Shown here: one piece after another, positions 50,588 through 58,718 of the stretch
Numbering within the stretch: position 1 is the first letter of the stretch
How the letters are laid out: every line of letters starts with the position of its first letter
Assembly (NCBI RefSeq): GCF_024972735.1
Contig: NZ_CP087723.1
Location: 1,302,001-1,366,000 of the forward strand
Direction: 5' to 3'
Length of the DNA: 64,000 nt
From: Halalkaliarchaeum sp. AArc-CO
GTDB lineage: Archaea; Halobacteriota; Halobacteria; Halobacteriales; Haloferacaceae
Program-made: the position numbers and the translations under genes
The notes under the pieces: model-generated
Databases searched by the model: none
What the model was told of the DNA's origin: nothing
The model's input: only the letters and a program-made list of their open reading frames with translations

Positions 50588-52477
50588 ATGCCACAGGGAG
50601 GCTACGCAGAAACACTACTCGAGGTGAACCTGACCACGGGGGAGGTCACGGAACTACCGTTCCCGGACGACGAGGTGCTGAAAGCGTACGTCGGCTGTTC
50701 CGGGCTCGGACTGCATTTGCTGTACGGCAGGATCGAACCGGGAATCGATCCGCTGGACCCCGAGAACCCGATGGTGTTGACGACGGGACCGCTGACGGGG
50801 CTGCCGATGGTGCCGGCGGCGACGAATGCGACGATCACGACGCTGAACGGTGACACGGGATTCACGGCGGGTCGATCCCACTCGCACGGCTGGTTCGGAC
50901 CGCGACTGAAGCGCGCCGGTTACGACGGGCTCGTCATCACCGGTGCCGCAGACGAGTGGACGTCGCTCGTCATCGAGAACGGCTCGATCGAACTACGGGA
51001 CGCGAGCGATCTGGAGGGCGCCGACACCCACGACACGGAGGACCTCCTCAAGGAGGAACTAGGTTACACAACGGAGCTGCCCGGTGAGATGAGCGTGGCC
51101 GCCATCGGACCAGCGGGCGAAAATCTGTGTGACGGGGCGCTCATCGAAAACGACAAGAACCACTCGTTTTCCCACTCCGGTGTCGGTCAGATTATGGGTT
51201 CGAAGAACTTGAAGGCGATCGGGGTGCGGGGAACCGGTGAGGTACCGATTCACGACGAAGACCGGCTCCGTGAAATCGCGAAGCGATGGAACGAGAACCT
51301 CGAAGAGAGCACCGTCTATCAGGGGCTGTCGGACGCCGGTATCCCCTCGGGTGAATACGAGTACCCCAAAGAGACGTCGATGACGGTCGCGAAGAACATG
51401 CTCGAGGTGCCGGGTCCCGATCACGAGTGGGGCCAGGGGATGGCGGACCACGACATCGACCCACGGCCCTGCTTCGGCTGCCCGGTCGGCTGTTCGTACG
51501 ACTTCGAATACGTCGAGGGACCGAACGAAGGGTACGTCGCGACGCCCGCCGGGGGCGGCGAGAACCTGGAGGGGTCTGCTTCAATCGTCGGCGTCTACGA
51601 CACCGACTGGGTCCACTATCTCACCGATCGGTGTGACCGGCTCGGCTTCGAGTCCAGCGGCATCGGCGCCTCGATGGCGGTCCTCATCGAGGCGTATCAG
51701 GAAGGACTGATCGACGACGAAGACACTGACGGGATCGAACTCGGCTGGGGCGATCCCGAACTCGTCGAGCAGCTCCTGGAGATGGCGGCCCACCGCGAGG
51801 GAACGCTCGGCGAGGTGCTCGCCGAGGGCCCCGGCTACGCCGCCGACTGGGCCGGTGGGGACGCCCACGACCGGGCTGTCCACGTCAAAGACTCCGGGAT
51901 GAACCTTCACGACTGGCGGGCCGCCTGGGGGATTATGCTCGGTCAGATCGTCGGGCCGAGCGCGAGTTGGCCCGCGCCCGGCGCCGACGCGTGGGGAATC
52001 CCCTACGACGCCGGCTACGAGGAGTTCCAGGACCCCTTCGACTGGAAAGAAAAACCGACGGACGTCGTCAACACCTGGCCCGTGAAGTACTGGGACGACG
52101 CCAACGGCACCTGCTGGTTCGGGACGTGGGGCGTTCCGGATCAGGTCGAACTCTCCGCGCAGGCAGTGGCTGCAGTCACCGGCTGGGAGTTCACCCGGGA
52201 GGACGCCCTCGAAGTCGGCGAGCGGCTCGTCCACTTCGAGCGCGGGTTCGGGGCACGCTTCGGTCACACCGCCGAGAACGACCTCGACGTCCCCGAACGT
52301 ATCGTGGAGGAACCGCCCGAAGGTCTCGGTGCCGGAAAGGAGATGAAACAGCATCTCGAGTGGATGATCAGAGAGGTCTACCGGCTCAACGGCTGGGACG
52401 AACGGACCGGCAAGCCGCAGCGCTCCACCCTCGAGGAGGTCGGACTGGAGAAGGTCGCAGACGACATCTGGGCCTAG
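50588..52477 (+). CDS. Aldehyde:ferredoxin oxidoreductase (tungstopterin, AOR family)
   Basis: 629 aa from the ATG at 50588. The N-terminal AOR domain contains TTGPLTGLPMVPAATN and GFTAGRSHSHGWFGPRLKRAGYDG (pterin binding). The [4Fe-4S] cysteines are C295, C298 and C302 (CFGCPVGC) and C509 (NGTCWFG). The enzyme oxidises aldehydes to carboxylic acids and passes electrons to ferredoxin, using a bis-molybdopterin tungsten cofactor in the cytoplasm. Haloarchaeal AORs are typical of sugar or amino-acid catabolism. No adjacent MoaD- or ferredoxin-type partner gene was found. Confidence 0.93.
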   Translation: MPQGGYAETLLEVNLTTGEVTELPFPDDEVLKAYVGCSGLGLHLLYGRIEPGIDPLDPENPMVLTTGPLTGLPMVPAATNATITTLNGDTGFTAGRSHSHGWFGPRLKRAGYDGLVITGAADEWTSLVIENGSIELRDASDLEGADTHDTEDLLKEELGYTTELPGEMSVAAIGPAGENLCDGALIENDKNHSFSHSGVGQIMGSKNLKAIGVRGTGEVPIHDEDRLREIAKRWNENLEESTVYQGLSDAGIPSGEYEYPKETSMTVAKNMLEVPGPDHEWGQGMADHDIDPRPCFGCPVGCSYDFEYVEGPNEGYVATPAGGGENLEGSASIVGVYDTDWVHYLTDRCDRLGFESSGIGASMAVLIEAYQEGLIDDEDTDGIELGWGDPELVEQLLEMAAHREGTLGEVLAEGPGYAADWAGGDAHDRAVHVKDSGMNLHDWRAAWGIMLGQIVGPSASWPAPGADAWGIPYDAGYEEFQDPFDWKEKPTDVVNTWPVKYWDDANGTCWFGTWGVPDQVELSAQAVAAVTGWEFTREDALEVGERLVHFERGFGARFGHTAENDLDVPERIVEEPPEGLGAGKEMKQHLEWMIREVYRLNGWDERTGKPQRSTLEEVGLEKVADDIWA

Positions 52478-52929
52478 GGAGGCGGTGATCCCGCCCGACC
52501 TCGATAACAGTTGTTGGCAATTCGATCTTCTTTATTCGGGTCGGAACTCGCAAACTAGCGTTCCACGTTCGAGTACTCCGGTTTCGTGTATAAACGCCGG
52601 TCATATTGCCAACTACTGATAAAGACTACCGACTTTCCAGTTTCGGAGGCGATTCGGTCCGGAACTGTCCGACGTGGTTCCCCTCGTTTGTTGGGCATGA
52701 CCGTCGATGGGCTGTCGACTGCGATGTCTCGTCCGAATTCGCCCGACAGTGGTTCGGGTTCGGGTTTGTTGAGGGTTTGCCGGTGATACCGTTCAGGAAC
52801 GATCGGAACAAAGCGGCGACGTCTGTAGTTAACTGGCCCTGGTTCGTTCGTAGTCACTCGCGCCGGCGTCCGGGTGGGCGATCCGCTCGCCAGTGCTCGG
52901 GTTGTAGAGCTGGGACGCACGGACGAACC
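52478..52929. other. 450-bp region without a supported gene, left of the integrated element
   Basis: Open frames on both strands have low-quality composition. A short minus-strand frame near 52836-52945 (phrases QLYNPSTGERIAHPDAG and ASDYERTRAS, possible GTG start) looks protein-like but is only about 35 aa, and I cannot place it. Confidence 0.35.
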
Positions 52930-53160
52930 TCACCGGGACCACCCCCCGGCTTCGGCGCCGTGACGGCCGGGATTCTCACGGGCGTCGGGTGTCGGCACGT
53001 CTTTTCCGGCGGCGCTCCCCTCGAAGAGCCGAACCCAGGTGTCGCACTGTGGGCAACGATGGGCGCGGTTGTTTCCGTCGCCGTAGACCCGACGGAAGTC
53101 TCTCGATACGTGGGCCTCACACTCTTCGCAACGGGTTTTTGGAGAAGTCGAATCACCGAA
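52930..53160 (-). pseudogene. Zinc-finger protein (DUF7563-like) without a usable start codon
   Basis: The frame reads CEECEAHVSRDFRRVYGDG and then HRCPQCDTWVRLFEGSAAGKDVP: two CxxC knuckles in the spacing of small haloarchaeal DNA-associated zinc fingers. It is open upstream to a stop at 53236 but contains no ATG, GTG or TTG; the open part runs through the tRNA fragment at 53187-53212. The gene either lost its 5' end when the element integrated or uses an unusual start. It lies on the host side of the attachment site. The family number is from memory. Confidence 0.55.
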
Positions 53161-53186
53161 GTCGCCGCCTTCGGCTTTTTTTCGTA

Positions 53187-53212
53187 TCCGCCCTCCCCGA
53201 TTTGAACGGGGG
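53187..53212 (-). other. tRNA 3'-end fragment, candidate attachment site (tRNA-Tyr-like)
   Basis: On the minus strand CCCCG-TTCAAAT-CGGGG forms a perfect T-arm, followed by AGGGCGG plus A, which reads as the 3' acceptor strand and discriminator. A matching 5' acceptor would be CCGCCCT, with C1-G72, the archaeal tRNA-Tyr identity pair. No D-arm or anticodon arm is present, so this is only the 3' end, as left at one border of an element integrated by the nearby tyrosine recombinase. Confidence 0.65.
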
Positions 53213-53216
53213 TTTC

Positions 53217-53275
53217 GTGGAGCCTTCGGGCGGTTTCACCGCCCTCGGCTCCACTTATCGCGGCCTGACGGCCGC
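53217..53275. repeat. Two adjacent perfect hairpins at the attachment site
   Basis: GTGGAGCC/GGCTCCAC with inner GGGCGG/CCGCCC (53217-53254), then GCGGCC/GGCCGC (53260-53275). They lie between the tRNA fragment and the integrase start and could be recombinase arm sites or terminators. Confidence 0.7.
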
Positions 53276-53339
53276 GAACAAGCCGATCTCCGGTCGCCGG
53301 GGCCTCGGTCGCTCCGTGGTCGTGGGTTCAAAACGAACC

Positions 53340-54362
53340 ATGACCGACCAAAACGACCTCGAACCCCTCGACCCCGAGACGGCCAAGGAGATGTACCATC
53401 GGGAACGCGAGGGGGAAGTGACGGAGCGGACGCTACAGGCACACCACTACCGACTCGTCCACTTCATCCGCTGGTGTGACGAGGTGGACATCGATGATCT
53501 GAACGACCTCTCGGGTCGCAAGCTCCACGAGTACCGGCTCTGGCGAAAGGAAGACGGGGACCTGAACGCGGTGTCCCTTCGGACCCAGTTGGAGACGCTG
53601 AGGGTGTTCATACGGTTCTGTGAGACCATCGACGCCGTCCCGAGCGGGCTCCACGAGAAGATCCTCCTCCCGACCCTCTCGAACGACGACGAACAGCGCG
53701 AGGAGATCCTTCGGTCGGAGCAGGCCGAGGACGTGCTGGAGTACTTGCGCCGCTTCGAGTACGCCTCTCGGACTCACGTGGTCCTCGAACTGCTCTGGCA
53801 CACTGGGATCCGACTCGGGTCGCTGGTGGCCCTCGATCTCGACGACTACAATCCGGAGGAACAGCGACTCGAACTCCGACATCGGCCCGAGACCGACACG
53901 GGCCTGAAGAACGGGAGCGAAGGCGAGCGGCTGGTCGCTCTCGATCCGTATGTCTGCGACGTCCTTGACGACTGGATCGACCGGCAGCGACCTGCGGTGA
54001 CGGATGATCATGGACGAGACCCCTTGCTGACGACTCAGCACGGACGACTCTCGGGGACGACGGTCCGGGAGACGGTCTACAAGGCGACGAGGCCGTGCTA
54101 CTACGGCGACGACTGTCCCCATGACCGCGATCCTGACGAGTGCGAGGGCGCGGATTATGGGTCCTACAGCCTGTGTCCGTCGAGTGTGAGCCCTCACTCG
54201 GTTCGTCGAGGGTCGATTACGCACCATCTTTCCGAAGACGTCCCCGAAACCGTCGTCAGCGACCGAATGAACGTGGGCAAGGAGGTCCTCGATAAACACT
54301 ATGACCGGCGCTCCGAGGAAGTGAAGGTCGAGCAGAGACGAGAGTATCTGGACGGGGTATGA
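53340..54362 (+). CDS. Tyrosine recombinase (integrase)
   Basis: 340 aa from the ATG at 53340. An N-terminal SAM-like core-binding domain (about 20-110; TERTLQAHHYRLVHFIRWCD) precedes the catalytic domain. The active-site Arg is in HTGIRLGSL (about 158), HSVRRGSITHH gives the H-x-x-R (about 286), and the nucleophile Tyr321 is in LDKHYDRR. A Cys/His-rich insertion (CYYGDDCPHDRDPDECEG...SLC) just before H-x-x-R probably binds zinc, as in other haloarchaeal integrases. It would insert the element at the tRNA 3' end 130 bp upstream. The next gene starts 3 bp after the stop. Confidence 0.92.
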   Translation: MTDQNDLEPLDPETAKEMYHREREGEVTERTLQAHHYRLVHFIRWCDEVDIDDLNDLSGRKLHEYRLWRKEDGDLNAVSLRTQLETLRVFIRFCETIDAVPSGLHEKILLPTLSNDDEQREEILRSEQAEDVLEYLRRFEYASRTHVVLELLWHTGIRLGSLVALDLDDYNPEEQRLELRHRPETDTGLKNGSEGERLVALDPYVCDVLDDWIDRQRPAVTDDHGRDPLLTTQHGRLSGTTVRETVYKATRPCYYGDDCPHDRDPDECEGADYGSYSLCPSSVSPHSVRRGSITHHLSEDVPETVVSDRMNVGKEVLDKHYDRRSEEVKVEQRREYLDGV

Positions 54363-54365
54363 TCC

Positions 54366-54758
54366 ATGGATCGCACTGAAGACTCACGAGACGCCTCTGT
54401 GACCGATCTCTCGGAGGTCAGAGAGCCCGCTGACGACGAGACAAAGCCCGAGATCAAGCCCGACTCGTGGCGTGACCTGACCGAGTTCGTCGACCAGTTC
54501 GACGACGCCGTCTTCGGCGTGCTCGCGGATCCCGATGACAGTCCCGAGGGGTTTTGGATCGTTGAGGACATCGACAAGGTTCGGCCAGCCGCTGTTCCTC
54601 TTGGTGATCCAGCGACGTTCGACATGGATGTTCTCGGGCCCGGCGGGAAGGTAGTTGACGAGATCCGTCTGACCATCGAGGAGATCGAGCACGTCAGGGC
54701 GGCTGAACCCTCAGGCGTGGCTCCCGAGACCGACGAGGAGGAGATCGAGGAGACCTGA
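54366..54758 (+). CDS. Hypothetical acidic protein of the integrase operon
   Basis: 130 aa, starting 3 bp after the integrase stop. Ordered core about 25-105: KPDSWRDLTEFVDQFDDAVFGVL, then GFWIVEDIDKVRPAAV and FDMDVLGPGGKVVDEIRLTI, an alpha/beta pattern, with acidic ends. No family recognised. Its position suggests a role in excision, control of the recombinase or element maintenance, which is inference only. Confidence 0.65.
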   Translation: MDRTEDSRDASVTDLSEVREPADDETKPEIKPDSWRDLTEFVDQFDDAVFGVLADPDDSPEGFWIVEDIDKVRPAAVPLGDPATFDMDVLGPGGKVVDEIRLTIEEIEHVRAAEPSGVAPETDEEEIEET

Positions 54759-54761
54759 CCC

Positions 54762-54914
54762 ATGCCAATCGCCTGGGAGGTATCCGAGCCCTGTCCTCGC
54801 TGTGGTGACGACAGCGACGTCTGGATGTTCGAGAAGGACGAGCCAACGATCATCAAGGAGCACTACACCTGTGAGACGTGTGGCTGCGAGTGGACGGAAG
54901 TGAGACAGGACTAA
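54762..54914 (+). CDS. 50-aa zinc-ribbon protein
   Basis: A short gene 3 bp after the preceding stop. The product begins MPIAWEVSEPCPRCGDDSD, and near the end has HYTCETCGCEWTEVRQD. The two CxxC pairs, 25-30 residues apart, form a classic zinc ribbon (CPRC...CETC). Its tight spacing in the operon supports translation despite its size. Small zinc ribbons of this type are common cargo in haloarchaeal plasmids and proviruses; the role is unknown. Confidence 0.7.
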   Translation: MPIAWEVSEPCPRCGDDSDVWMFEKDEPTIIKEHYTCETCGCEWTEVRQD

Positions 54915-54940
54915 CTATCTCCCCGCTCTTGCTCCTGGTG

Positions 54941-55162
54941 ATGAAGCGGTTCACTGAGGGCGACCACGTCCGGGTCGACATCCCCGACGAGACCGATCCC
55001 GACCATGACGTCTATCATGGGGAGGAAGGGGTCGTTCTCGGCGTTCTCGAAGACGATGCTTCTGAAACGACTGGTGACGAACGCGACTCCCAGATCTATC
55101 GACTCGAACTCGACTCGGGCGACGTTGTCGACTTCCGCTGGCGGGATCTTCGTCCGCCTTGA
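54941..55162 (+). CDS. Small SH3-like beta-barrel protein
   Basis: 73 aa from the ATG at 54941 (a GTG three bases upstream is possible). The strand pattern EGDHVRVDIPDETDPDHDVYHGEEGVVLGVL, then YRLELDSGDVVDFRWRDLRPP resembles a KOW/SH3-type barrel, as in ribosomal or DNA-associated proteins. It is acidic and has no Cys. It is the last gene of the integrase operon before the repeat-rich region. Function unknown. Confidence 0.55.
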   Translation: MKRFTEGDHVRVDIPDETDPDHDVYHGEEGVVLGVLEDDASETTGDERDSQIYRLELDSGDVVDFRWRDLRPP

Positions 55163-56414
55163 TCGGCGTAGATCGACGCTGAGGGCGAGCAACCCTCGCC
55201 ACGCCCCTCTGCTGACCCTCGAACGCGCTCGACGATGTATCCCCCTCGTCGAGCGAAGGAGTTCCTGTTGACGCCTCCACGAGGCCTGCGACGGACCCTC
55301 TCGATGATTTCGCACCAGAACCCGGAATCTCTCGCGCCGCGGGCCGGACACCAACCGGATGGAGTGCGAGATGATTACTCGATACTCGCTGGGGTACAGC
55401 CAGAGGTACACCGCTGTCTGAGGGGTCAGACGGTGGACCATCTATCTACTCGTACTGTAGAATCTGGAGAGATGTCTGAGCCCTCAGACAGAGAATAGTA
55501 ATATATACGATACTAATTCTCGTAAGTTTGTGTCTGAGGGTTCAGACGAACGAAGTGATATTAGCTACTGGCATAGAGGGCACCAGTAAGGCGATTATAG
55601 CTGTCTGAACCTTCAGACGGATTCCCTACTCTGCCTGTTTCAGTACGGTACTATTTGTCTGAACCTTCAGACGTTCGACATACTTATGTCCCCCGAGGTC
55701 GTGGTAACACTCGTTGACCGTTGACGAGTGAACGAAGCCGAACCCCCCGAAGACCGTTATACGAACAGGACTTCGGGAAATCCGGAACGACTCCGGTCTG
55801 GTCGAGAAACCCAGTGCAGGAAACGAAAGCCCCTCTACGTCGGAAGGTGGAAGGTGAGGAAATGAGTCCCCTCACACTTCCTTAGGGAGGTCCGAAGTAA
55901 TGGGCTTTCGGGACGACCCCTCCCCTCTAAGGGACGTCTCCGTCTTCCCGTGCAGTGCGGGGCGGTCAAGGCGCGTCAGCGCCGCCAGTTTCTGTTCGGT
56001 ATCGGTCGAGGGGGGTGAGGTGGAGTAGGTCGGTAGTAGAGCTGTGGCTGTACTAATGGGATTGTAAAGGGAAAAACGGGCTCTTCAGACAGAACGTGAG
56101 TTCGCTGAGGGTTCAGACGACACCACCCTGTCGGCGAGGTCGCCAGTGCATCCGAGGCCGACGAGTCCGTCTGAGGGTTCAGACGAGGATATACCCTACC
56201 GAGTGTCGGACCGAGGTCGCCGACGAGTTCGTCTGAGCACTCAAACCGGAGAGAGCCCGTCTGAGGGTTCAGACAGGTCGGACAGCGAGCGGGCTCGGAG
56301 AGGGTATGGGCACGACAGGAACGATCCCCTCGATTACTGTCTGAGGGTCCAGCGAGCTACGAACGCCCCAACGCCCATATATAAGCGCGTTTAAAAGCCG
56401 GTTCGAGAGGCTTC
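55163..56414. other. 1.25-kb gene-poor region carrying palindromic repeats
   Basis: No convincing gene in either direction. It holds about ten of the GTCTGA-N4-TCAGAC palindromes, an AT-rich patch (55495-55535, AATATATACGATACTAATTC) and a strong potential RNA hairpin (55825-55909). The combination of iteron-like repeats and an AT-rich tract is what a replication origin or a complex control region of a mobile element looks like. Confidence 0.6.
55825..55909. ncRNA. Candidate structured RNA or long hairpin
   Basis: The outer stem GAAAGCCC/GGGCTTTC (55825-55832 with 55902-55909) encloses a second stem GGAAG-GTGAGG / CCTCAC-A-CTTCC (55849-55859 with 55870-55881). The nested pairing over 85 nt exceeds what neighbouring DNA shows. 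No known family was recognised, and strand and expression are not determined. Confidence 0.35.
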
Positions 56415-57068
56415 ATGTCCGATCAGCGCCACCGGACCTCCCAACTCGCCCTCTCACGCGGTACGACAGACCCGTCCGAGTACTCCTCACCGGACGCGAA
56501 GGCCCGCTTCGCGGTCGCCAAGCACTACGGGATGGGTTCGGACGGCGAGTGGTCGGTCGAGGAGATCGCAGAGGCCCTCGACGTCACCGAGAGGCAGGTC
56601 TACCGGTATATCAACGAGTCGGAGATCGGCCGGGAGGTCCGCGAGACCATGGCCGTGACGGACGCCGAGTGGCGACTCGACGCCGCGCTCACCCTCCGCG
56701 AAGAGATCGAGAGGCTGGAGGAAATCGAGAAGGAGTTGCTCGAACAGACGACGACCATCCCGACCGACTTCGAGGACCAGACTGTCGAGGGGACGCCCAC
56801 GAGGGACGGACAGATGATCCTCGTCGACGAGGACGACTACACCCTGACGATCCCCGTCCCAAGCGAGTACGAGGAGATCACCGAGTACGGATCCGACCTC
56901 GAACGGATCCAGAAGGAGAAGCGCCAGCACATCGAGCAGATCACCAAGCTCCTCGGGCTCGACGACCACGACTGGCACTACCGCGAACAGAGGCCGTCTG
57001 AGGGTTCAGACACGACCCCCGTCCAGTTCCGGGAGATCGACGACGGGTGCGACGCGACGGGTGGCTGA
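56415..57068 (+). CDS. Helix-turn-helix DNA-binding protein of the element
   Basis: 217 aa. The HTH lies near residues 44-75: EWSVEEIAEALDVTERQVYRYIN, close to sigma-region-4/homeodomain-like helices. A long helical part follows (about 80-115, REEIERLEEIEKELLEQ), then a beta segment and a final coiled coil (SDLERIQKEKRQHIEQITKLLG). Coiled coils suggest dimerisation. It sits at the right border of the palindrome cluster and carries one copy (56996) in its own coding sequence, so it is a plausible ligand of those sites and possibly a regulator of the downstream hsd genes. A TATA-like ATATATAA precedes it (about 56376). Confidence 0.75.
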   Translation: MSDQRHRTSQLALSRGTTDPSEYSSPDAKARFAVAKHYGMGSDGEWSVEEIAEALDVTERQVYRYINESEIGREVRETMAVTDAEWRLDAALTLREEIERLEEIEKELLEQTTTIPTDFEDQTVEGTPTRDGQMILVDEDDYTLTIPVPSEYEEITEYGSDLERIQKEKRQHIEQITKLLGLDDHDWHYREQRPSEGSDTTPVQFREIDDGCDATGG

Positions 57069-57236
57069 GGGTTCAGACAGGACGGACCGGAACGCGAGAC
57101 GGGGAGAACCGGGCTCTCAGGGGACCCTCCCGCAGAGAGCGGGACCACCTCCTCGAACTCCGGGGGGTGGGAAGCAAGCGGTGAAGTGGACCGCCAATCA
57201 CCAACGCCTAAGAGGTTACCCTGTTATCACCTTGGT

Positions 57237-58718
57237 ATGTCGCTGACCCTCGACGAACTCGACTCTCATCTGTTCAAGTGCGCTGACATCATCCGTGACG
57301 CCGTCGACTCGACCGACTATAAGGACTTTATTTTACCACTCGTATATTACAAAACTATCTCGGACAACTTCGAGGTCCAGTACCGACAGTACGTCGAGGA
57401 GTACGGCGAAGAGTACGCCCGTCGACCGAACCTCTACGACGTCCCCTACGTCCCCGAGGGCTACACCTGGGAGGACCTCCGGGCGGTCAACGAGAACGTC
57501 GACGAGGCGATCAACGACGCCTTCGACGCGCTCCGGGAGGCAAACGACGGCGAGGTCGAGGGGGTGTTCCGCGCCGACTACGTCGCAGAGGACGCCCTGA
57601 CCGACGACCGACTCACGCGGCTGATCGAACATCTCACCACCTACGACCTCGACACCGACAGCATCCCCGCCGACATGCTCGGCGAGGCGTACATGGACCT
57701 CGTGCGCCACTTCGCCGAGGAGGAGGGCAAGTCCGGCGGGCAGTTCTTCACACCGCCCCACATCGTCCAGCTGATGGTCCGACTACTCGCGCCCTTCGAG
57801 GACGGTGACACGTTTCACGACCCGACTGTGGGGTCAGGCGGGATGCTCGTCGAAGCGGCCACCCACTACCGCGACGAACAGGGCGGCGATCCCTCGAAGC
57901 TCACGTTCACGGGCCAGGAGATCAACCCCGACATCGCTGCCATCGCCAAAATGAACCTCTCGATCCACGGCCTCAGCGGGCGGATCGAGCGCGAGGACTC
58001 CCTCCTGCGACCACAGTTCACCGAGAACGGTTCGCTGACCAGGTTCGACTATGTCCTTGCCAATTTCCCGTTCTCGGCGGACTGGCAGAAGGACGAACTC
58101 CAGGACGACACCTACGGGCGCTTCGACTGGCACGAGAAGCTCCCCCGAGCCGACCGGGGCGACTACGCATTCATCATGCACATGGCCGAGCAGTTGAACG
58201 AGACCGGCCAGGCAGCGATCGTCATTCCCCACGGCGTGCTGTTCCGGAAGCACGAGAGCCGGTATCGGGAGCCGATGATCGACGACGACCTCGTCGAGGC
58301 CGTGGTCGGGTTGCCCGAGAACCTCTTCCAGAACAACTCCATCCCGAGCGCGATCCTGGTGTTGAACCGCGACAAGCCCGCGGAACGTACCGATCAAGTT
58401 CAGTTCATCCATGCCGCCGACGAGGCGTTCTACGAGGAGCTGAGCAACCAGAACGAGCTGACCGAAGCGGGGATCGACCACATCGTCGAGAACTTCGACG
58501 GCTGGACGACCGAGGAGCGGGTGAGTCGGACGGTGTCGGTCGAGGAGATCCGCGAGAACGACTACAACCTGAACATCGCGCTGTACGTCGACACGACCGA
58601 ACCGGAGGAAGACATCGACGTGGCCGAGGAGTTGGCCGAGTTGCGGGAGTTACAGGCCGAGCGCGACGAGATCGAGGCGCAGATGACCGAGCACATGGAG
58701 GCGCTGAACTATGAGTGA
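57237..58718 (+). CDS. hsdM: Type I restriction-modification methyltransferase subunit
   Basis: 493 aa from the ATG at 57237. The N-terminal HsdM helical domain (LDSHLFKCADIIRDAVDSTDYKDFILPLVYYKTISD) is followed by an N6-adenine methyltransferase fold. SAM motif I is DPTVGSGGMLVEA (about 195), and the catalytic motif IV is NFPF (276-279), a variant of NPPF/NPPY. It methylates the HsdS-defined target to protect host DNA and is needed for cleavage by HsdR. The stop overlaps the hsdS start by 8 bp. A 168-bp gap with one half-altered palindrome separates it from the HTH gene. Confidence 0.95.
   Translation: MSLTLDELDSHLFKCADIIRDAVDSTDYKDFILPLVYYKTISDNFEVQYRQYVEEYGEEYARRPNLYDVPYVPEGYTWEDLRAVNENVDEAINDAFDALREANDGEVEGVFRADYVAEDALTDDRLTRLIEHLTTYDLDTDSIPADMLGEAYMDLVRHFAEEEGKSGGQFFTPPHIVQLMVRLLAPFEDGDTFHDPTVGSGGMLVEAATHYRDEQGGDPSKLTFTGQEINPDIAAIAKMNLSIHGLSGRIEREDSLLRPQFTENGSLTRFDYVLANFPFSADWQKDELQDDTYGRFDWHEKLPRADRGDYAFIMHMAEQLNETGQAAIVIPHGVLFRKHESRYREPMIDDDLVEAVVGLPENLFQNNSIPSAILVLNRDKPAERTDQVQFIHAADEAFYEELSNQNELTEAGIDHIVENFDGWTTEERVSRTVSVEEIRENDYNLNIALYVDTTEPEEDIDVAEELAELRELQAERDEIEAQMTEHMEALNYE

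Larger units (their letters stand above)
55416..57078. repeat. Dispersed 16-bp palindrome GTCTGA-N4-TCAGAC
   Basis: Copies with both half-sites intact start at 55416, 55474, 55532, 55603, 55657, 56169, 56259 and 56996; those with one altered half at 56103, 56231, 56339 and 57063. The four central bases are mostly GGGT or ACCT. The first three are exactly 58 bp apart, the next 71 and 54. The 56996 copy lies in the 3' end of the HTH gene. A weak copy occurs near 63951. The pattern suggests binding sites for a dimeric protein encoded by the element. Confidence 0.92.

Noticed and set aside
53187-53254. Complete tRNA on the minus strand
   Set aside because: Only the T-arm and 3' acceptor strand exist; the upstream sequence is a GC-rich hairpin with no anticodon arm.
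55416-55672. Regularly spaced repeats as a CRISPR array
   Set aside because: The repeat is only 16 bp and palindromic with a variable centre, spacing is uneven after the third copy, and there are no cas genes.
56146-56394. 82-codon open frame rich in SEGSD
   Set aside because: Its repeated SEGSD phrases are just the palindrome translated in one frame; the rest is Arg-rich and unlike the genome's proteins.
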